NCBI GenBank assembly: GCA_036639875.1
Contig: JAVWHX010000001.1
Location: forward strand, 88,853-152,852
Origin: JAVWHX01 sp036639875
GTDB taxonomy: Bacteria; Bacillota_I; Bacilli_A; Erysipelotrichales; Coprobacillaceae
Length of the DNA: 64,000 bases
Direction: 5' to 3'
In this document: one piece after another, positions 1 through 13,093 of the stretch
How the letters are laid out: every line of letters begins with the position of its first letter
Numbering within the stretch: position 1 is the first letter of the stretch
Notes under the pieces: generated by a model
Database searches by the model: none
Seen by the model: only the letters and a program-made list of their open reading frames with translations
What the model was told of the DNA's origin: nothing
Translations under genes and position numbers: made by a program

Positions 1-60
1 TTCTCTCCTCTTAATTATTTGTCATCCGTTAACGCTAACATGATTATATTATAAATAATA
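1..60. promoter_or_regulatory. Upstream region of a divergent gene off the left edge
   Basis: Positions 1-10 read on the minus strand as GAGGAGAGAA, a good ribosome binding site for a leftward gene whose start lies just outside the window. Around 28-39 is an imperfect palindrome (GTTAACGCTAAC) that could be an operator for the adjacent AraC-type regulator. AraC regulators of this class often sit divergent to the sugar genes they control; the target gene itself is not visible. Confidence 0.35.
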
Positions 61-122
61 TGTTCTTTATTCATATAGAATAATGTGATAATATTATGGA
101 GAAATGTGACATGGAGGTAACT

Positions 123-932
123 ATGAGACTATATACTAATTCTAATGACTTTTACTCAAATATTGATGCTATGATTTATAATAATGGATATGAGGAATGT
201 GAAGCTAACCATTTCTATGGTCCAGCTGTACGCAAAAGTTTTATGATTCATTACATTACTGCTGGAAAAGGAATATATCGTGTAAATGGCAAAACATATT
301 ATTTAAAAAAAGGAGATGCTTTTTTAATATGCCCTGGTGAAGAAATTTTTTATCAAGCCGATAAGAGTAATCCTTGGTGTTATGCTTGGATTGGAATGCA
401 AGGTATAAAAATTAACGACTATTTGCAAAGAACAACTTTATCCGATTCTCCAATTATTCATTATTCCAAAGATGAACAATTAAGTTTTCTCTACATAAAG
501 TTAGCCAAAGCCTATTCTAACAATATAAAAGGAAGAGATTTAATACTAAATAGTATTCTTTATGAATTTTTACATTTTCTAGTAGAAAATTTTCCAAATG
601 AAAATCATAATACAAACCATGATGAAGAGTACATTCAAGAATGTATTGCATATTGTTTTAACAATCTAGACAAAAAAGTACAAGTTCAAGACATCGCAGA
701 ATATTTAGGGTTAAATCGTTCTCATTTAACTCGATTATTTAAAAAACATTTGGGAGTATCACTCAAAGAATACATTTGGACTACAAAAATTAACGAAGCA
801 GATAAACTCTTAAGAGAAACAAATTTATCTATTAAGATTATTGCTAGATCAGTCGGATTTGATGATCAATTATATTTTTCAAGATTTTATAAAGAAAAAA
901 AAGGTATTACTGCTAAGGAATATAGAAAATAA
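123..932 (+). CDS. AraC family transcriptional regulator (cupin + AraC HTH)
   Basis: Cytoplasmic transcription factor of 269 residues. The N-terminal half is a cupin-like ligand-sensing domain with the typical GKGIYRVNGKTYYLKKGD stretch followed by CPGE. The C-terminal ~100 residues hold two helix-turn-helix units, the first with DIAEYLGLNRSHLTRLFKKH and the second ending in VGFDDQLYFSRFYKEKKGITAKEYR, which is the classic AraC signature. The start at 123 is preferred over an upstream in-frame ATG at 96 because GGAGG sits 7 bases before it. This layout is seen in MsmR/RafR-like activators of oligosaccharide genes. The divergent gene to the left is the likely target, but its identity is unknown. 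Confidence 0.9.
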   Translation: MRLYTNSNDFYSNIDAMIYNNGYEECEANHFYGPAVRKSFMIHYITAGKGIYRVNGKTYYLKKGDAFLICPGEEIFYQADKSNPWCYAWIGMQGIKINDYLQRTTLSDSPIIHYSKDEQLSFLYIKLAKAYSNNIKGRDLILNSILYEFLHFLVENFPNENHNTNHDEEYIQECIAYCFNNLDKKVQVQDIAEYLGLNRSHLTRLFKKHLGVSLKEYIWTTKINEADKLLRETNLSIKIIARSVGFDDQLYFSRFYKEKKGITAKEYRK

Positions 933-1144
933 ACCACTAATTTAAATTGTTCTAATATAAAAAAGGTCTATTCAAGATTAATAATTCAATAATATTATCA
1001 CTTATGAAACGGCAGAATAAAATAATAAGAAATTAAATTTTTTTCTTAATTAGATATCTTCTATGATATTCTTCTTTATAATAGAAATGTCTTTGCAAAA
1101 TACATAAAGTTAAATCTTCAAAAAATCCGTTTAATTTCTTATAC

Positions 1145-1174
1145 AAAAAAAGATAACCAACTATAGTTATCTTT
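1145..1174 (-). terminator. Rho-independent terminator of the small membrane protein gene
   Basis: A 9-bp perfect stem (AAAGATAAC / GTTATCTTT) is followed on the minus strand by a run of T. It lies directly after the stop of the gene at 1179-1412. Confidence 0.8.
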
Positions 1175-1178
1175 CGTT

Positions 1179-1412
1179 TTATCTTCTTAAAAACTTTAAA
1201 GCTTTTTTTGAAAGTTCATTTGCTTTTCTTATAGGTTCATCAATTTCATCTAAAAGAGATTGCAATTCATCTAATTCTTGATTTGTACTTTCAATTTCTA
1301 ATTTCTTTTGTTTTAACTCTTTTATACTGTGAGACATCTTTTCTCTTTTATCTATAAAGTAAATAGCTAATATCATAAAAAGCAAACCACCAATAATATA
1401 TATAAATGTCAT
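1179..1412 (-). CDS. Small membrane protein with coiled-coil tail, unknown function
   Basis: A 77-residue protein with one N-terminal membrane segment (about residues 3-22) followed by a charged, heptad-like helical tail rich in K, E and L, so probably a membrane-anchored coiled coil facing the cytoplasm. The start at 1412 is chosen over an ATG six bases upstream because GAGGG then has normal spacing. The gene stands alone with its own terminator. I do not recognise the family and assign no function. Confidence 0.7.
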   Translation of the reverse strand: MTFIYIIGGLLFMILAIYFIDKREKMSHSIKELKQKKLEIESTNQELDELQSLLDEIDEPIRKANELSKKALKFLRR

Positions 1413-1536
1413 AAACATCCCTCATTTCTTTTCTTATTATAGCATATTCAATAATAATATTACATGAGATTTACGACAAAGTTCTTTTTTGTTGTTAAAA
1501 AAGAGATAAAATGATAACATAAATACAGGTGATATT

Positions 1537-4816
<3,280 letters not shown>

Positions 4817-4840
<24 letters not shown>

Positions 4841-5770
4841 TAATTGATTTACTATTCTTTTATTTTCTTGCGAATATCCTAGCAAAGTTCTAGGACTTAT
4901 ATGTAACATTAAAGACATTAATTCTTTAATCTGTTTTTTATTACGACTAGAAAAAGAAGTTGCTATTAAAACTCTTGTTTTCTTGAAATTTCTATCATAA
5001 ATAACCAATGTTATATCTTGATCAAACAAGAAAAAGAATTTCTTTTTTTCTGTATACATCCATATAATATCATAAAAATCTATAACATAAGGACTTGGAT
5101 GATTAAAAACCAAATAATTTGATAAAACAGCAACATCAATAGAATCATATATAATCTCAGGAGATTTAAATTCCTGATTAAACTGTGACAACTCTTTATT
5201 CAAAATAATGTTTTTTAAACTATAAAGATATGTCTTTCTATAATATAACTTAATACATAATAAAATAAACCAACATAGTAATGGAAGACAACTAAAAACA
5301 ATAACAATCTGCATATCATACAAAAGTGGTGCAACAGAATGATCAAAATAATAATTACCAGTATATTTAATCATTTCATTAATATCACTAACTTTTAAAT
5401 TAGGATAATATTTTTGAAATGTTGGAATTAATTTTTCTAAGGTATCTTCATTAACAAGTCTTGGTACACCAGTAAGCTTAGTCGTTGAAGAAAGTGGTTC
5501 CTCACTATAATATAAATATATATAAGTTCCATCATCAGCTACATAATATTGATTATCGAGCTTTTGAACTTGATCAACTTCAATATAAGTGTATTTGAAT
5601 GTATTATTCTCATCAAATGCAATAGGCTCTACTTTTATAAAATTTAATATAATAACAGATATAATCATTGTCACAAATATAAAGAAAAAAAGATTCAATA
5701 AAATATTATGAAAATGATAAGGCATCTTCTTTTCAATTAATCGTCGTAATTTTTTTATTTGTTTTTTCAT
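4817..5770 (-). CDS. Membrane protein of unknown function, cotranscribed with ABC exporter
   Basis: A 317-residue protein with two predicted membrane helices (about residues 25-45 and 155-178), an extracytoplasmic segment between them, and a C-terminal cytoplasmic domain of mixed beta strands that could be PH-like as in YcxB-type proteins; that last point is a guess. The start at 5770 follows AAAGGTGA, which is formed by the last codons of the ABC exporter, and the gap between stop and start is one base, so translation is coupled. The role may be linked to the exporter, but no motif shows it. Confidence 0.75.
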
Positions 5771-5771
5771 A

Positions 5772-7508
5772 TTATTCACCTTTAAATTGCATATTGTATA
5801 AATGAGCATAATGACCATTCATTAATAATAATTCTTCATGTGTACCTGTTTCAGCTATTCCTTCTTCAGTTAAAACGCATATTCTTTTAGCATTCTTAAT
5901 TGTTGAAAGTCTATGAGCAATAACGAATGTTGTACGATTAGCTGCTAAAGATTCAAGAGAGAGTTGCACAATATGTTCACTTTCATTATCTAAAGCACTT
6001 GTTGCTTCATCAAAGATAAGTATTGGTGGATTCTTCAAGAAAACACGAGCAATAGATAATCTTTGCTTTTGTCCGCCTGATAGTTTTACACCACGTTGTC
6101 CACAATCAGTATCATAGCCATCAGGTAAATCCATAATAAAATCATGAGCATTAGCTTTTCTAGCCGCTTCTATAACTTCTTCATCTGTTGCATTAAACTT
6201 ACCATAACGAATATTATCCATAATCGTTCCAGCAAATAAATAAACATCTTGTTGAACAATTCCAATATTTTGTCTTAATGAAGCCAATTTCACTGATCTA
6301 ATATCTTGATTATCAATCTTAATATGTCCTTCACTAACTTCATAGAAGCGTGGTAGTAAAGAACAAACAGTTGTCTTCCCTACTCCAGAAGATCCTACTA
6401 ACGCAATATAATCACCAGGAACAACATCTAAATCAATATGACGTAATACATAATCATTCTTTTCATTATATTTAAAACCAACATCACAAAATTCAATATG
6501 TCCTTTAACATCCCTTAATTCAACAGCATCTTCTTGATCTTGAATATCAGGTTGAATTTCAAGCACTTCCATAAATCTTTCAAAACCTGTTGCACCTTCT
6601 TGAAACTGTTCAGTAAAGTTAATGAGCTTCTTAACAGGATCAATTAAGTTAGCAATATATAAGATAAAAGCAATTAAATCAGGTGTTGTAATAGCTTCAT
6701 TACTAATAAATAAAGCACCAAAGAAAATCACTGCCACAGTAATTAAACTTGTAAACACACCAAGCCCCGAATGATATTTAGCCATATACAAATAACTATT
6801 TCTTTTACTATCTACAAAACGACTATTCTCAACTTGAAATTTATCCATTTCTTCATCTTCATTAGCAAAACTTTTCACAACTCTAATTCCAGATAAATTA
6901 TCTTCAATACGTGCATTAATATCTCCAATACGTTGTTTATTCCTTTTAAAAGCTTTCTTCATCTTTTTATTATAATACAATGCAAACAATCCCATAACTG
7001 GAATAAAAGCAAAAACAATAAGAGTTAATTTCAAATTAATTGTTGATAAAATAACAAAAGCTCCAATAAACTTAATTAAAGAAATAACAATATCTTCTGG
7101 TCCATGATGATAAAGTTCAGTTAAAGAAAATATATCATTTGTAATACGAGACATTAATTGACCTGTTTTTTGTTCATCATAAAAACTAAAAGATAGTTTT
7201 TGATAATGTTCAAATAACTCATTACGAATATCTCTTTCCATATATGTACCCATAACATGACCTTTATAAGTCACATAAAAATTACACCCAAATTCTATAA
7301 TGACCAATCCAATCATTAAAGCTCCTAATTGATAAATAAGCGATAATTCAATTGGTGTTTGAAGTAAAACTTCACCCGTTATATATCTTGTAATCATTGG
7401 AAAAGTAAGTGTTACACCTGCTGCAATCATTGCACAAAACATATCAGTAAAAAACAATCTCTTATAAGGTTTATAATAAGATATGAATTTTTTAAATCTT
7501 CCTTTCAT
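5772..7508 (-). CDS. ABC exporter half-transporter (membrane domain fused to ATPase)
   Basis: A 578-residue half-transporter of the type IV exporter class, expected to work as a homodimer. Six membrane helices occupy the first ~310 residues, with the conserved SRITNDIFSLTE coupling region. The nucleotide-binding domain shows Walker A GSSGVGKTT, Q-loop NIGIVQQDVYLF, signature LSGGQKQRLS, Walker B ILIFDEATSALD and the switch His in VIAHRLSTIK. The start at 7508 follows GGGGGA. Substrate cannot be read from sequence; lipid or drug export is typical of the family. It heads a two-gene unit with the membrane protein downstream. Confidence 0.92.
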   Translation of the reverse strand: MKGRFKKFISYYKPYKRLFFTDMFCAMIAAGVTLTFPMITRYITGEVLLQTPIELSLIYQLGALMIGLVIIEFGCNFYVTYKGHVMGTYMERDIRNELFEHYQKLSFSFYDEQKTGQLMSRITNDIFSLTELYHHGPEDIVISLIKFIGAFVILSTINLKLTLIVFAFIPVMGLFALYYNKKMKKAFKRNKQRIGDINARIEDNLSGIRVVKSFANEDEEMDKFQVENSRFVDSKRNSYLYMAKYHSGLGVFTSLITVAVIFFGALFISNEAITTPDLIAFILYIANLIDPVKKLINFTEQFQEGATGFERFMEVLEIQPDIQDQEDAVELRDVKGHIEFCDVGFKYNEKNDYVLRHIDLDVVPGDYIALVGSSGVGKTTVCSLLPRFYEVSEGHIKIDNQDIRSVKLASLRQNIGIVQQDVYLFAGTIMDNIRYGKFNATDEEVIEAARKANAHDFIMDLPDGYDTDCGQRGVKLSGGQKQRLSIARVFLKNPPILIFDEATSALDNESEHIVQLSLESLAANRTTFVIAHRLSTIKNAKRICVLTEEGIAETGTHEELLLMNGHYAHLYNMQFKGE

Positions 7509-7567
7509 ATTTTCTTCCCCCTTAACCTTATTCATTTTAACTCATTTTTTAATTTTAGTCTATGAAA

Positions 7568-7589
7568 ATAGCCTACAAATGTAGGCTAT
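7568..7589 (-). terminator. Terminator of the Na/phosphate cotransporter gene
   Basis: A perfect 10-bp stem (ATAGCCTACA / TGTAGGCTAT) with a two-base centre overlaps the stop codon and is followed by TTTTC on the minus strand. Confidence 0.75.
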
Positions 7590-9289
7590 AAAATATAATC
7601 TGATGGATCTCCATGTTCTTGTTCTAAGAGACGACTAATTTCTTCACTATCATCATTAAGAATAGAAAAGGCAATATTTGTCGCATGATCCCCAACTCTT
7701 TCTAAAGAAGCCGCAAGATCAGAATAAAGCATCCCCTCTCTAGGAGCAGTTTCTTTACGCTTGATATCTTTAAGATATCCTTTTTGTAAGCTTGCTTCTT
7801 TCTTATCAATTAATTCTTCTAATTTTAATATTTCATTAAGATGAGCTAACGACTTTTGAGCAAACATCTCAATACTTAATTCTAACTCAGAATTAACCAT
7901 CGTTAATAACTCTCTAATTTCTCTTTTATGGTTTTCGGTAAATTTATATTTTTTTTCTTTACACTTAACAGTGATTTTACCAATTGTACGAGCATGGTCC
8001 CCAATTCTTTCAATATCAGCAATAACATGGAAAAGTGGACCAATCATTCTTGAATCTTCATCAGGTAAAGGTGATTGATTAATTCGATTTAAATATTCAA
8101 AGATAGCATGATTTAAATAATCAATATGCTCCTCATTACGAATAATCTCCTCCTCAGTAGAAGTATCCACTTCTAATAAAGAGTTCACTGCAATATTTAG
8201 ATTATCTCTAGCTAATGAAGACATACGTTCTACTTCATGAATAGTTTGGGGAATAGCTGTTGTTGCAGAATAAGCCTTTTCACTAATAAATTGTGTTGAG
8301 AATCCTTTATCTTCATCATCACCAGGAACAATATAATATGTTAACTTAGCAATATATTTAGCCATTGGGAATAAACAAATAACTTCAAAGATTTTAAAGA
8401 TAGTATGTGCATTAGCAACATTTCTAGCCATTGTTGCATTTAATGCAGCACCTGTCAAACCTTGAGATTGAGTCAGTGATAAAATTATGTTTTCTACATA
8501 TGGCATAAATAATTGTAAAACAATAACAATTAATGTAGAACCAAATATATTCAATAAGAAATGAATATAAGCAGCTCTTTTGGCATTCTTCTTTCCACCA
8601 ATACTAGCAATTAAAGCTGAAACACAAGAACCCATATTACATCCTAAAATCAAATAAAAACAAATATGTAAAGAAACCAATCCTTGTGAAGCTAACAATA
8701 TCACAATCCCAACAGTTGCTGAAGAGGACTGCAAGATAGCCGTCACTATAAACCCAACAAGTATTGCTAAAAATGGATTTGTTAATGAAGATAAGGTATC
8801 AACCATGATTGGTGCATCTTTTAAAGATGTCATTGCAGCTGACATAGATGATAAACCAACAAACAAAATACCAAACCCTAATATAACTTCACCAATCTTT
8901 TGAATATTGGCTTTTTTAGAAAACATTACCATTACAACACCAGTAAAAACAAACAATGGTGCAACTTCAGATAAATTAAAAGCAATTAATTGACCCGTAA
9001 TTGTTGTCCCAATATTCGCACCCATTATAATACCAGTAGCCTGATATAAATTCATTAATCCAGCATTTACAAAACTAACTACCAAAACAGTTGTTGCTGA
9101 AGAAGATTGGATAATAGCAGTAAACCCCATTCCAACCAAAGTCCCAACAAATGTATTCTTAGTCATTTTTTCTAGTATATTACGTAATTTCGCTCCAGCT
9201 ACATTAGCAAGCGAATCACTCATCATTTTCATTCCATAAAGGAAAAGACCTAACCCTCCTATTAATGAAAAAATCGATACCATATCCAT
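7586..9289 (-). CDS. Na/Pi cotransporter family protein with PhoU-like domain
   Basis: Membrane carrier of 567 residues of the NptA/YjbB type. The two inverted transport repeats each carry the QSSSAT signature (FTAIIQSSSATTVLVV and TAILQSSSATVGIV), which is diagnostic of this family. The C-terminal ~200 residues are helical and PhoU-like, with ERIGDHARTIGK and ERVGDHATNIAF motifs. It would move phosphate with sodium, either import or export. The start at 9289 has AAGGAGG at ideal spacing; upstream in-frame codons do not. A direct-repeat array resembling a Pho box lies 83 bases or more upstream of this start, consistent with control by phosphate. Confidence 0.93.
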   Translation of the reverse strand: MDMVSIFSLIGGLGLFLYGMKMMSDSLANVAGAKLRNILEKMTKNTFVGTLVGMGFTAIIQSSSATTVLVVSFVNAGLMNLYQATGIIMGANIGTTITGQLIAFNLSEVAPLFVFTGVVMVMFSKKANIQKIGEVILGFGILFVGLSSMSAAMTSLKDAPIMVDTLSSLTNPFLAILVGFIVTAILQSSSATVGIVILLASQGLVSLHICFYLILGCNMGSCVSALIASIGGKKNAKRAAYIHFLLNIFGSTLIVIVLQLFMPYVENIILSLTQSQGLTGAALNATMARNVANAHTIFKIFEVICLFPMAKYIAKLTYYIVPGDDEDKGFSTQFISEKAYSATTAIPQTIHEVERMSSLARDNLNIAVNSLLEVDTSTEEEIIRNEEHIDYLNHAIFEYLNRINQSPLPDEDSRMIGPLFHVIADIERIGDHARTIGKITVKCKEKKYKFTENHKREIRELLTMVNSELELSIEMFAQKSLAHLNEILKLEELIDKKEASLQKGYLKDIKRKETAPREGMLYSDLAASLERVGDHATNIAFSILNDDSEEISRLLEQEHGDPSDYIL

Positions 9290-9335
9290 AAATGACCTCC
9301 TTATATTCATACAATTTTCAACAAATAACAATGCT

Positions 9336-9364
9336 ATTATACAATAGATTAAAACAAATGAAAA
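9336..9364 (-). promoter_or_regulatory. Candidate promoter of the Na/Pi cotransporter gene
   Basis: On the minus strand a TATAAT box (9336-9341) has only TTTTCA at the -35 position (9359-9364, spacer 17). The weak -35 next to a Pho-box-like array is what an activator-dependent promoter would look like. Confidence 0.5.
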
Positions 9365-9371
9365 CAAACAA

Positions 9372-9410
9372 TTTACATTTTCTTAACTTGTTCTTAACAT
9401 TTTCTTAACA
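9372..9410. promoter_or_regulatory. Four-copy Pho-box-like direct repeat array
   Basis: TTTACA at 9372, TTAACT at 9383, TTAACA at 9394 and TTAACA at 9405 repeat with an exact 11-bp period. Known PhoP/PhoB boxes of Bacillota are tandem TTAACA-like hexamers spaced by about 5 bp. The array lies between a Na/Pi cotransporter (leftward) and a DUF2812-like gene (rightward), and could serve either promoter. Confidence 0.75.
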
Positions 9411-9420
9411 TTTATCATAT

Positions 9421-9449
9421 TAGACATTACCTATGTTATTTGTTATAAT
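9421..9449 (+). promoter_or_regulatory. Promoter of the DUF2812-like gene
   Basis: TAGACA at 9421-9426 and TATAAT at 9444-9449 are separated by exactly 17 bp, giving a near-consensus sigma-A promoter 22 bases before the start codon. The Pho-box-like array ends 10 bp upstream of the -35. Confidence 0.7.
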
Positions 9450-9470
9450 GTCAAAGAAAGGAATAAGACT

Positions 9471-10532
9471 ATGTATAAAATAAGAATAATGAATTTCAGA
9501 CCTTATGAACATGAGGTATTATATAAACAATTAGAACAATTAGGAAAAGATGGTTATTATACTGATGATTTATCACTTGTTTCTATCTTTAAGAAAAAGG
9601 ATCATCCTGTTTACTACAAAATTGATTTTCTAAATACCAAAGGTTTAAAGAAAACTGAAAAAAGAAAACAAAAAGAAATATTCTATGATCCATATTTAGA
9701 TAAAGATTATCAACCTATTTATAACAAAAGAGGTATGTATGTCTTTGTAGGAAAAGAAAAATTTAAGAAATCTATTGATTATAAAGACAAAAAAGATTAC
9801 ATAGATTTTCAAACATTTTTTCAATATCTTTGGAATACTATAGGAGCACTCATTCTATGCCTTGGATTTGCTTTTATATCACTTCAATATGCGACAATTG
9901 ATACATTCTTAAGTTATGGCATTACTGTTGTTTATGTTGGTATATTACTCTTATTAGCAACTTGTGTGTATAGAAATATAATCAATACTATTGGTATATC
10001 AAAATTTAAAAACCAAATTCAAAAACAACAGAAAGCATTTTCTTTATCAATGATAAAGAAAACAAGATTAATCTATTTAGTATTATCGATAATATCTTGT
10101 TTGCTCATTGCTGGTGGTTTAGTTGAAGATAGTATGAACGCCAAAACATTCACTCTTCAAGAACATCAAATGTTAACTTTAAAAGATTTAAATATGACTT
10201 TAGATTATAAGAGCAGTACTCAAAAACACCATAGTTTTACTGTCCCAACATCTTATCAATATTTAGAAGTTGCTGGAGAAACAATCATTTATACAAAAGA
10301 ATATCATCTTTCTTCAAGTGAAAAAGCAACTCAATTAATGAAAGATTTCCAAAATAATCCAAAACAATATTTATGTAAAAGTATAAAATTAAAAGAAAAT
10401 ATCATTTATGGATATTACGATGATACTCTGACAACCTTAATTATTCAAAAAGATAATGTTGTTGCATTAATATCATTTGAAATGGATATCACACAGGAAC
10501 AAATCAATACAATCATTAATTTCTATAAGTAA
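9471..10532 (+). CDS. DUF2812-like membrane protein
   Basis: A 353-residue protein. The first ~90 residues resemble the DUF2812 domain often encoded beside PadR regulators (LGKDGYYTDDLSLVSIFKK, VYYKIDF). Three membrane helices follow (about 120-140, 145-165 and 200-220), then a ~125-residue soluble domain, probably outside the cell. Function is unknown. It has its own near-consensus promoter and a terminator shared with the convergent nitroreductase gene. Its position next to the Pho-box-like array raises the possibility of phosphate control, which is inference only. Confidence 0.7.
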   Translation: MYKIRIMNFRPYEHEVLYKQLEQLGKDGYYTDDLSLVSIFKKKDHPVYYKIDFLNTKGLKKTEKRKQKEIFYDPYLDKDYQPIYNKRGMYVFVGKEKFKKSIDYKDKKDYIDFQTFFQYLWNTIGALILCLGFAFISLQYATIDTFLSYGITVVYVGILLLLATCVYRNIINTIGISKFKNQIQKQQKAFSLSMIKKTRLIYLVLSIISCLLIAGGLVEDSMNAKTFTLQEHQMLTLKDLNMTLDYKSSTQKHHSFTVPTSYQYLEVAGETIIYTKEYHLSSSEKATQLMKDFQNNPKQYLCKSIKLKENIIYGYYDDTLTTLIIQKDNVVALISFEMDITQEQINTIINFYK

Positions 10533-10561
10533 AAGGTTATCAATTCAGATTGATAACCTTT
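10532..10561. terminator. Bidirectional terminator between convergent genes
   Basis: A perfect 13-bp stem (AAAGGTTATCAAT / ATTGATAACCTTT) with a 4-base loop lies between the rightward DUF2812-like gene and the leftward nitroreductase. Confidence 0.85.
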
Positions 10562-10563
10562 CT

Positions 10564-11097
10564 TTAATAAAATTTTGTTATATCTTCAACTGATTTACGT
10601 TTTGGCATATCAGGATTTATATTCCCATACCCTAAACCAATAACACTTACAACTGATTCGTTGTCTTCAATTTGAAGTAAACTCTTAATCATTGTCGCAT
10701 CACGTAACCCCATAACAAGTGTAGCAAGACCTAAATCTTGAGCTTTTAAAAGTAAATTCATATTATGTAATCCACAATCATAATAACCCCAACCATTGGC
10801 TAATTCATTAGATGGTGTCCCATCTCTTTCAAACCCTGATCGATTAAGAACAATTGTTGAGACAATAATAACAGGAGCATCTTTCACATTTTCAGCATTA
10901 AAGTTAGGAAGTGCTTGTTTAACTTTCTCTAACATTTCTTTTTCCTTAACAACATAATATCTTGTTACTTGCGAATTCTTCCATGATGGAGCTAATATTG
11001 CTGCTTCAATTATAGAATGAATATCTTCATCAGAAACCATTGTATCTTTATATTTTCTAATACTTCTTCTTTTCTTCAATACTTCTTGTAATTCCAT
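10564..11097 (-). CDS. Nitroreductase family protein
   Basis: FMN-dependent oxidoreductase of 177 residues. The N-terminal KKRRSIRKYKD is the usual FMN-phosphate-binding start, followed by APSWKNSQ and, near the C-terminus, a GLGYG segment (VSVIGLGYGNINPDMPKRK). Physiological substrate is unknown; members reduce quinones, flavins or nitro compounds. The start at 11097 is supported by AGAAGGGA upstream; an ATG six codons earlier is less well placed. It is read in the same direction as htpG, 52 bases downstream of it, with no clear terminator between, so readthrough is possible. Confidence 0.92.
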   Translation of the reverse strand: MELQEVLKKRRSIRKYKDTMVSDEDIHSIIEAAILAPSWKNSQVTRYYVVKEKEMLEKVKQALPNFNAENVKDAPVIIVSTIVLNRSGFERDGTPSNELANGWGYYDCGLHNMNLLLKAQDLGLATLVMGLRDATMIKSLLQIEDNESVVSVIGLGYGNINPDMPKRKSVEDITKFY

Positions 11098-11149
11098 AAT
11101 TTTCCCTTCTTTCATATCTATGATACCAAAAAAGTGTACATAATGTACA

Positions 11150-13042
11150 CTATTTGTTTGCTGCTACCATTAAATCACAGATTTTATTTGAAAACTCAAC
11201 TGGATTTTCAATATTAAATCCTTCAATTAACAATGCTTGATCATATAACAATGATGCATAATCATTAATCTTTGCTTTATCTTTATCAAAAACATTCTTT
11301 AATGCAATAAAGATTTGATGATCTGGATTGATTTCTAATATTCTTCCAGCTTTTACGTTTTGTCCATCTGGCATTTGACTTAAAACTTTTTCCATTTCGA
11401 AAGAAACACCATCTCCACTTACTAAACAAACTGGATGAGTTTTTAATCTTGAAGATACCTTTACATCTTGAACTTGATCTTTTAGAGCTTCTTTTAATGT
11501 TTCTAATAGATCTTTGTTATCTTCATTTAACTTATCTAATTCTTTCTTTTCATCATCACGAAGAATATCTAAATCACCTTGATTAATATTCTTAAATGCT
11601 TTTTCTTTATAATCTCTTAACATTTGTAAACAGAATTCATCAACATTATCAGTTAGATATAAAATATCAAAACCTTTATCTTTTAATGCTTCTACAGTAG
11701 GTAAATGATCAATCTTATCATTTTTTTCACCACTTACAAAATAGATTTCTTTTTGATCATCTTTCATTTTTTCAATATATTCATTTAAAGTGATTAACTT
11801 TTGTTCTGTTCCACTATAGAATAATAATAAATCTTGAAGTTTGTCTTTTAACATACCATAACTGTTATAAATACCAAACTTTAATTGTAATCCAAAGTTT
11901 TTAAAGAATTCTTCATATGATTCTCTTTCATTCTTTAACATCTTTTCTAATTCAGTTTGAATACGTTTTTCGATTTTATCAGCAATAACTTTTAATTGTT
12001 TATCATGTTGTAACATCTCTCTAGAAATATTTAATGATAAATCTTGTGAGTCAACTAAACCTTTAATAAATCTAAAATGTTCTGGAACAAGTTCAGCTGC
12101 TTTATCCATAATAAAGACACCACGAGAATATAATTGTAATCCCTTTTCATAATCTTGAGAATAAAAGTTCATAGGTGTTTTTGAAGGAATAAATAATAAT
12201 GAATCATATGAGATTGTTCCTTCTACACTATTATGCATAACCTTTAAAGGATTAGAAAAATCATTGAATTTGTCTTGATAGAAATCATTATAATCTTCTT
12301 CAGTGATATCCTTCTTAGGTCTTTTCCATAATGGAACCATAGAATTTAATGTTTTATTTTCAATAACTTCTTCATATTCATCACTGTCTTCTTTTTTCTT
12401 AGAAGTAGATACATTCATCATAATTGGATAATGAACATAATCAGAATATTTCTTAATCAATCTTTGAATTTCATGTTGATCTAAATATTGATCATAGTTA
12501 TCATCTTCAGTATTATCTTTCAAATAAAGATTAATACGTGACCCATGATGATCGAAATCACATTCTTTAATAGTATATCCATCAGTCGTATCAGACTCCC
12601 AAATATAACCTTTATCATCACCATATTTCTTAGAAAGAACTTCTACTTTATGTGCAACCATAAATGCTGAATAAAATCCAACACCAAATTGACCTATAAT
12701 ATCAACATCATCTTGTTCTTTATCTAATTCATTTTTAAATTCAAAAGAACCAGAGTTTGCGATTGTACCCAAATGTTCTTCTAATTCTTTTCCATCCATC
12801 CCAATACCTTGATCAATAATTGATAACATTCTATGATCATTATCAATAATAATTTGAATAGATAAATCTTCTCTTGCTATTCCACTTATCTTTTCAGTTA
12901 ATGCTTTATAATATAATTTATCAGAAGCATCACTTGCATTAGATATCAATTCTCTCAAGAAAATTTCCTTGTGGGTATAGATAGAATTAATCATCAAATC
13001 TAATAATCTTTGTGATTCAGCTTTAAATTGTTTTTTTGCCAT
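11150..13042 (-). CDS. htpG: Molecular chaperone HtpG (Hsp90)
   Basis: Bacterial Hsp90 of 630 residues, full length. The N-terminal GHKL ATPase domain shows LRELISNASDASDK (with the catalytic Glu), IIDQGIGM and GQFGVGFYSAFMVA. The middle domain carries the SRGVFIMD and LNISREMLQHD motifs with the conserved Arg. A C-terminal dimerisation domain follows. The start at 13042 is preceded by GGAGAC; an ATG nine codons upstream overlaps the operator. Its promoter is covered by two CIRCE-like repeats, so control by the HrcA heat-shock repressor is likely. Confidence 0.97.
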   Translation of the reverse strand: MAKKQFKAESQRLLDLMINSIYTHKEIFLRELISNASDASDKLYYKALTEKISGIAREDLSIQIIIDNDHRMLSIIDQGIGMDGKELEEHLGTIANSGSFEFKNELDKEQDDVDIIGQFGVGFYSAFMVAHKVEVLSKKYGDDKGYIWESDTTDGYTIKECDFDHHGSRINLYLKDNTEDDNYDQYLDQHEIQRLIKKYSDYVHYPIMMNVSTSKKKEDSDEYEEVIENKTLNSMVPLWKRPKKDITEEDYNDFYQDKFNDFSNPLKVMHNSVEGTISYDSLLFIPSKTPMNFYSQDYEKGLQLYSRGVFIMDKAAELVPEHFRFIKGLVDSQDLSLNISREMLQHDKQLKVIADKIEKRIQTELEKMLKNERESYEEFFKNFGLQLKFGIYNSYGMLKDKLQDLLLFYSGTEQKLITLNEYIEKMKDDQKEIYFVSGEKNDKIDHLPTVEALKDKGFDILYLTDNVDEFCLQMLRDYKEKAFKNINQGDLDILRDDEKKELDKLNEDNKDLLETLKEALKDQVQDVKVSSRLKTHPVCLVSGDGVSFEMEKVLSQMPDGQNVKAGRILEINPDHQIFIALKNVFDKDKAKINDYASLLYDQALLIEGFNIENPVEFSNKICDLMVAANK

Positions 13043-13062
13043 AACATCGTCTCCTTTTATCG

Positions 13063-13089
13063 TTAGCACTCTACTAACTTATGTGCTAA
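13063..13089 (-). promoter_or_regulatory. CIRCE-like HrcA operator, promoter-proximal copy
   Basis: TTAGCACTC, nine bases, then ATGTGCTAA: the CIRCE 9-9-9 layout with a perfect left arm and 7 of 9 matches on the right. It lies just downstream of the -10 box of htpG. Confidence 0.88.
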
Positions 13090-13093
13090 CAAT

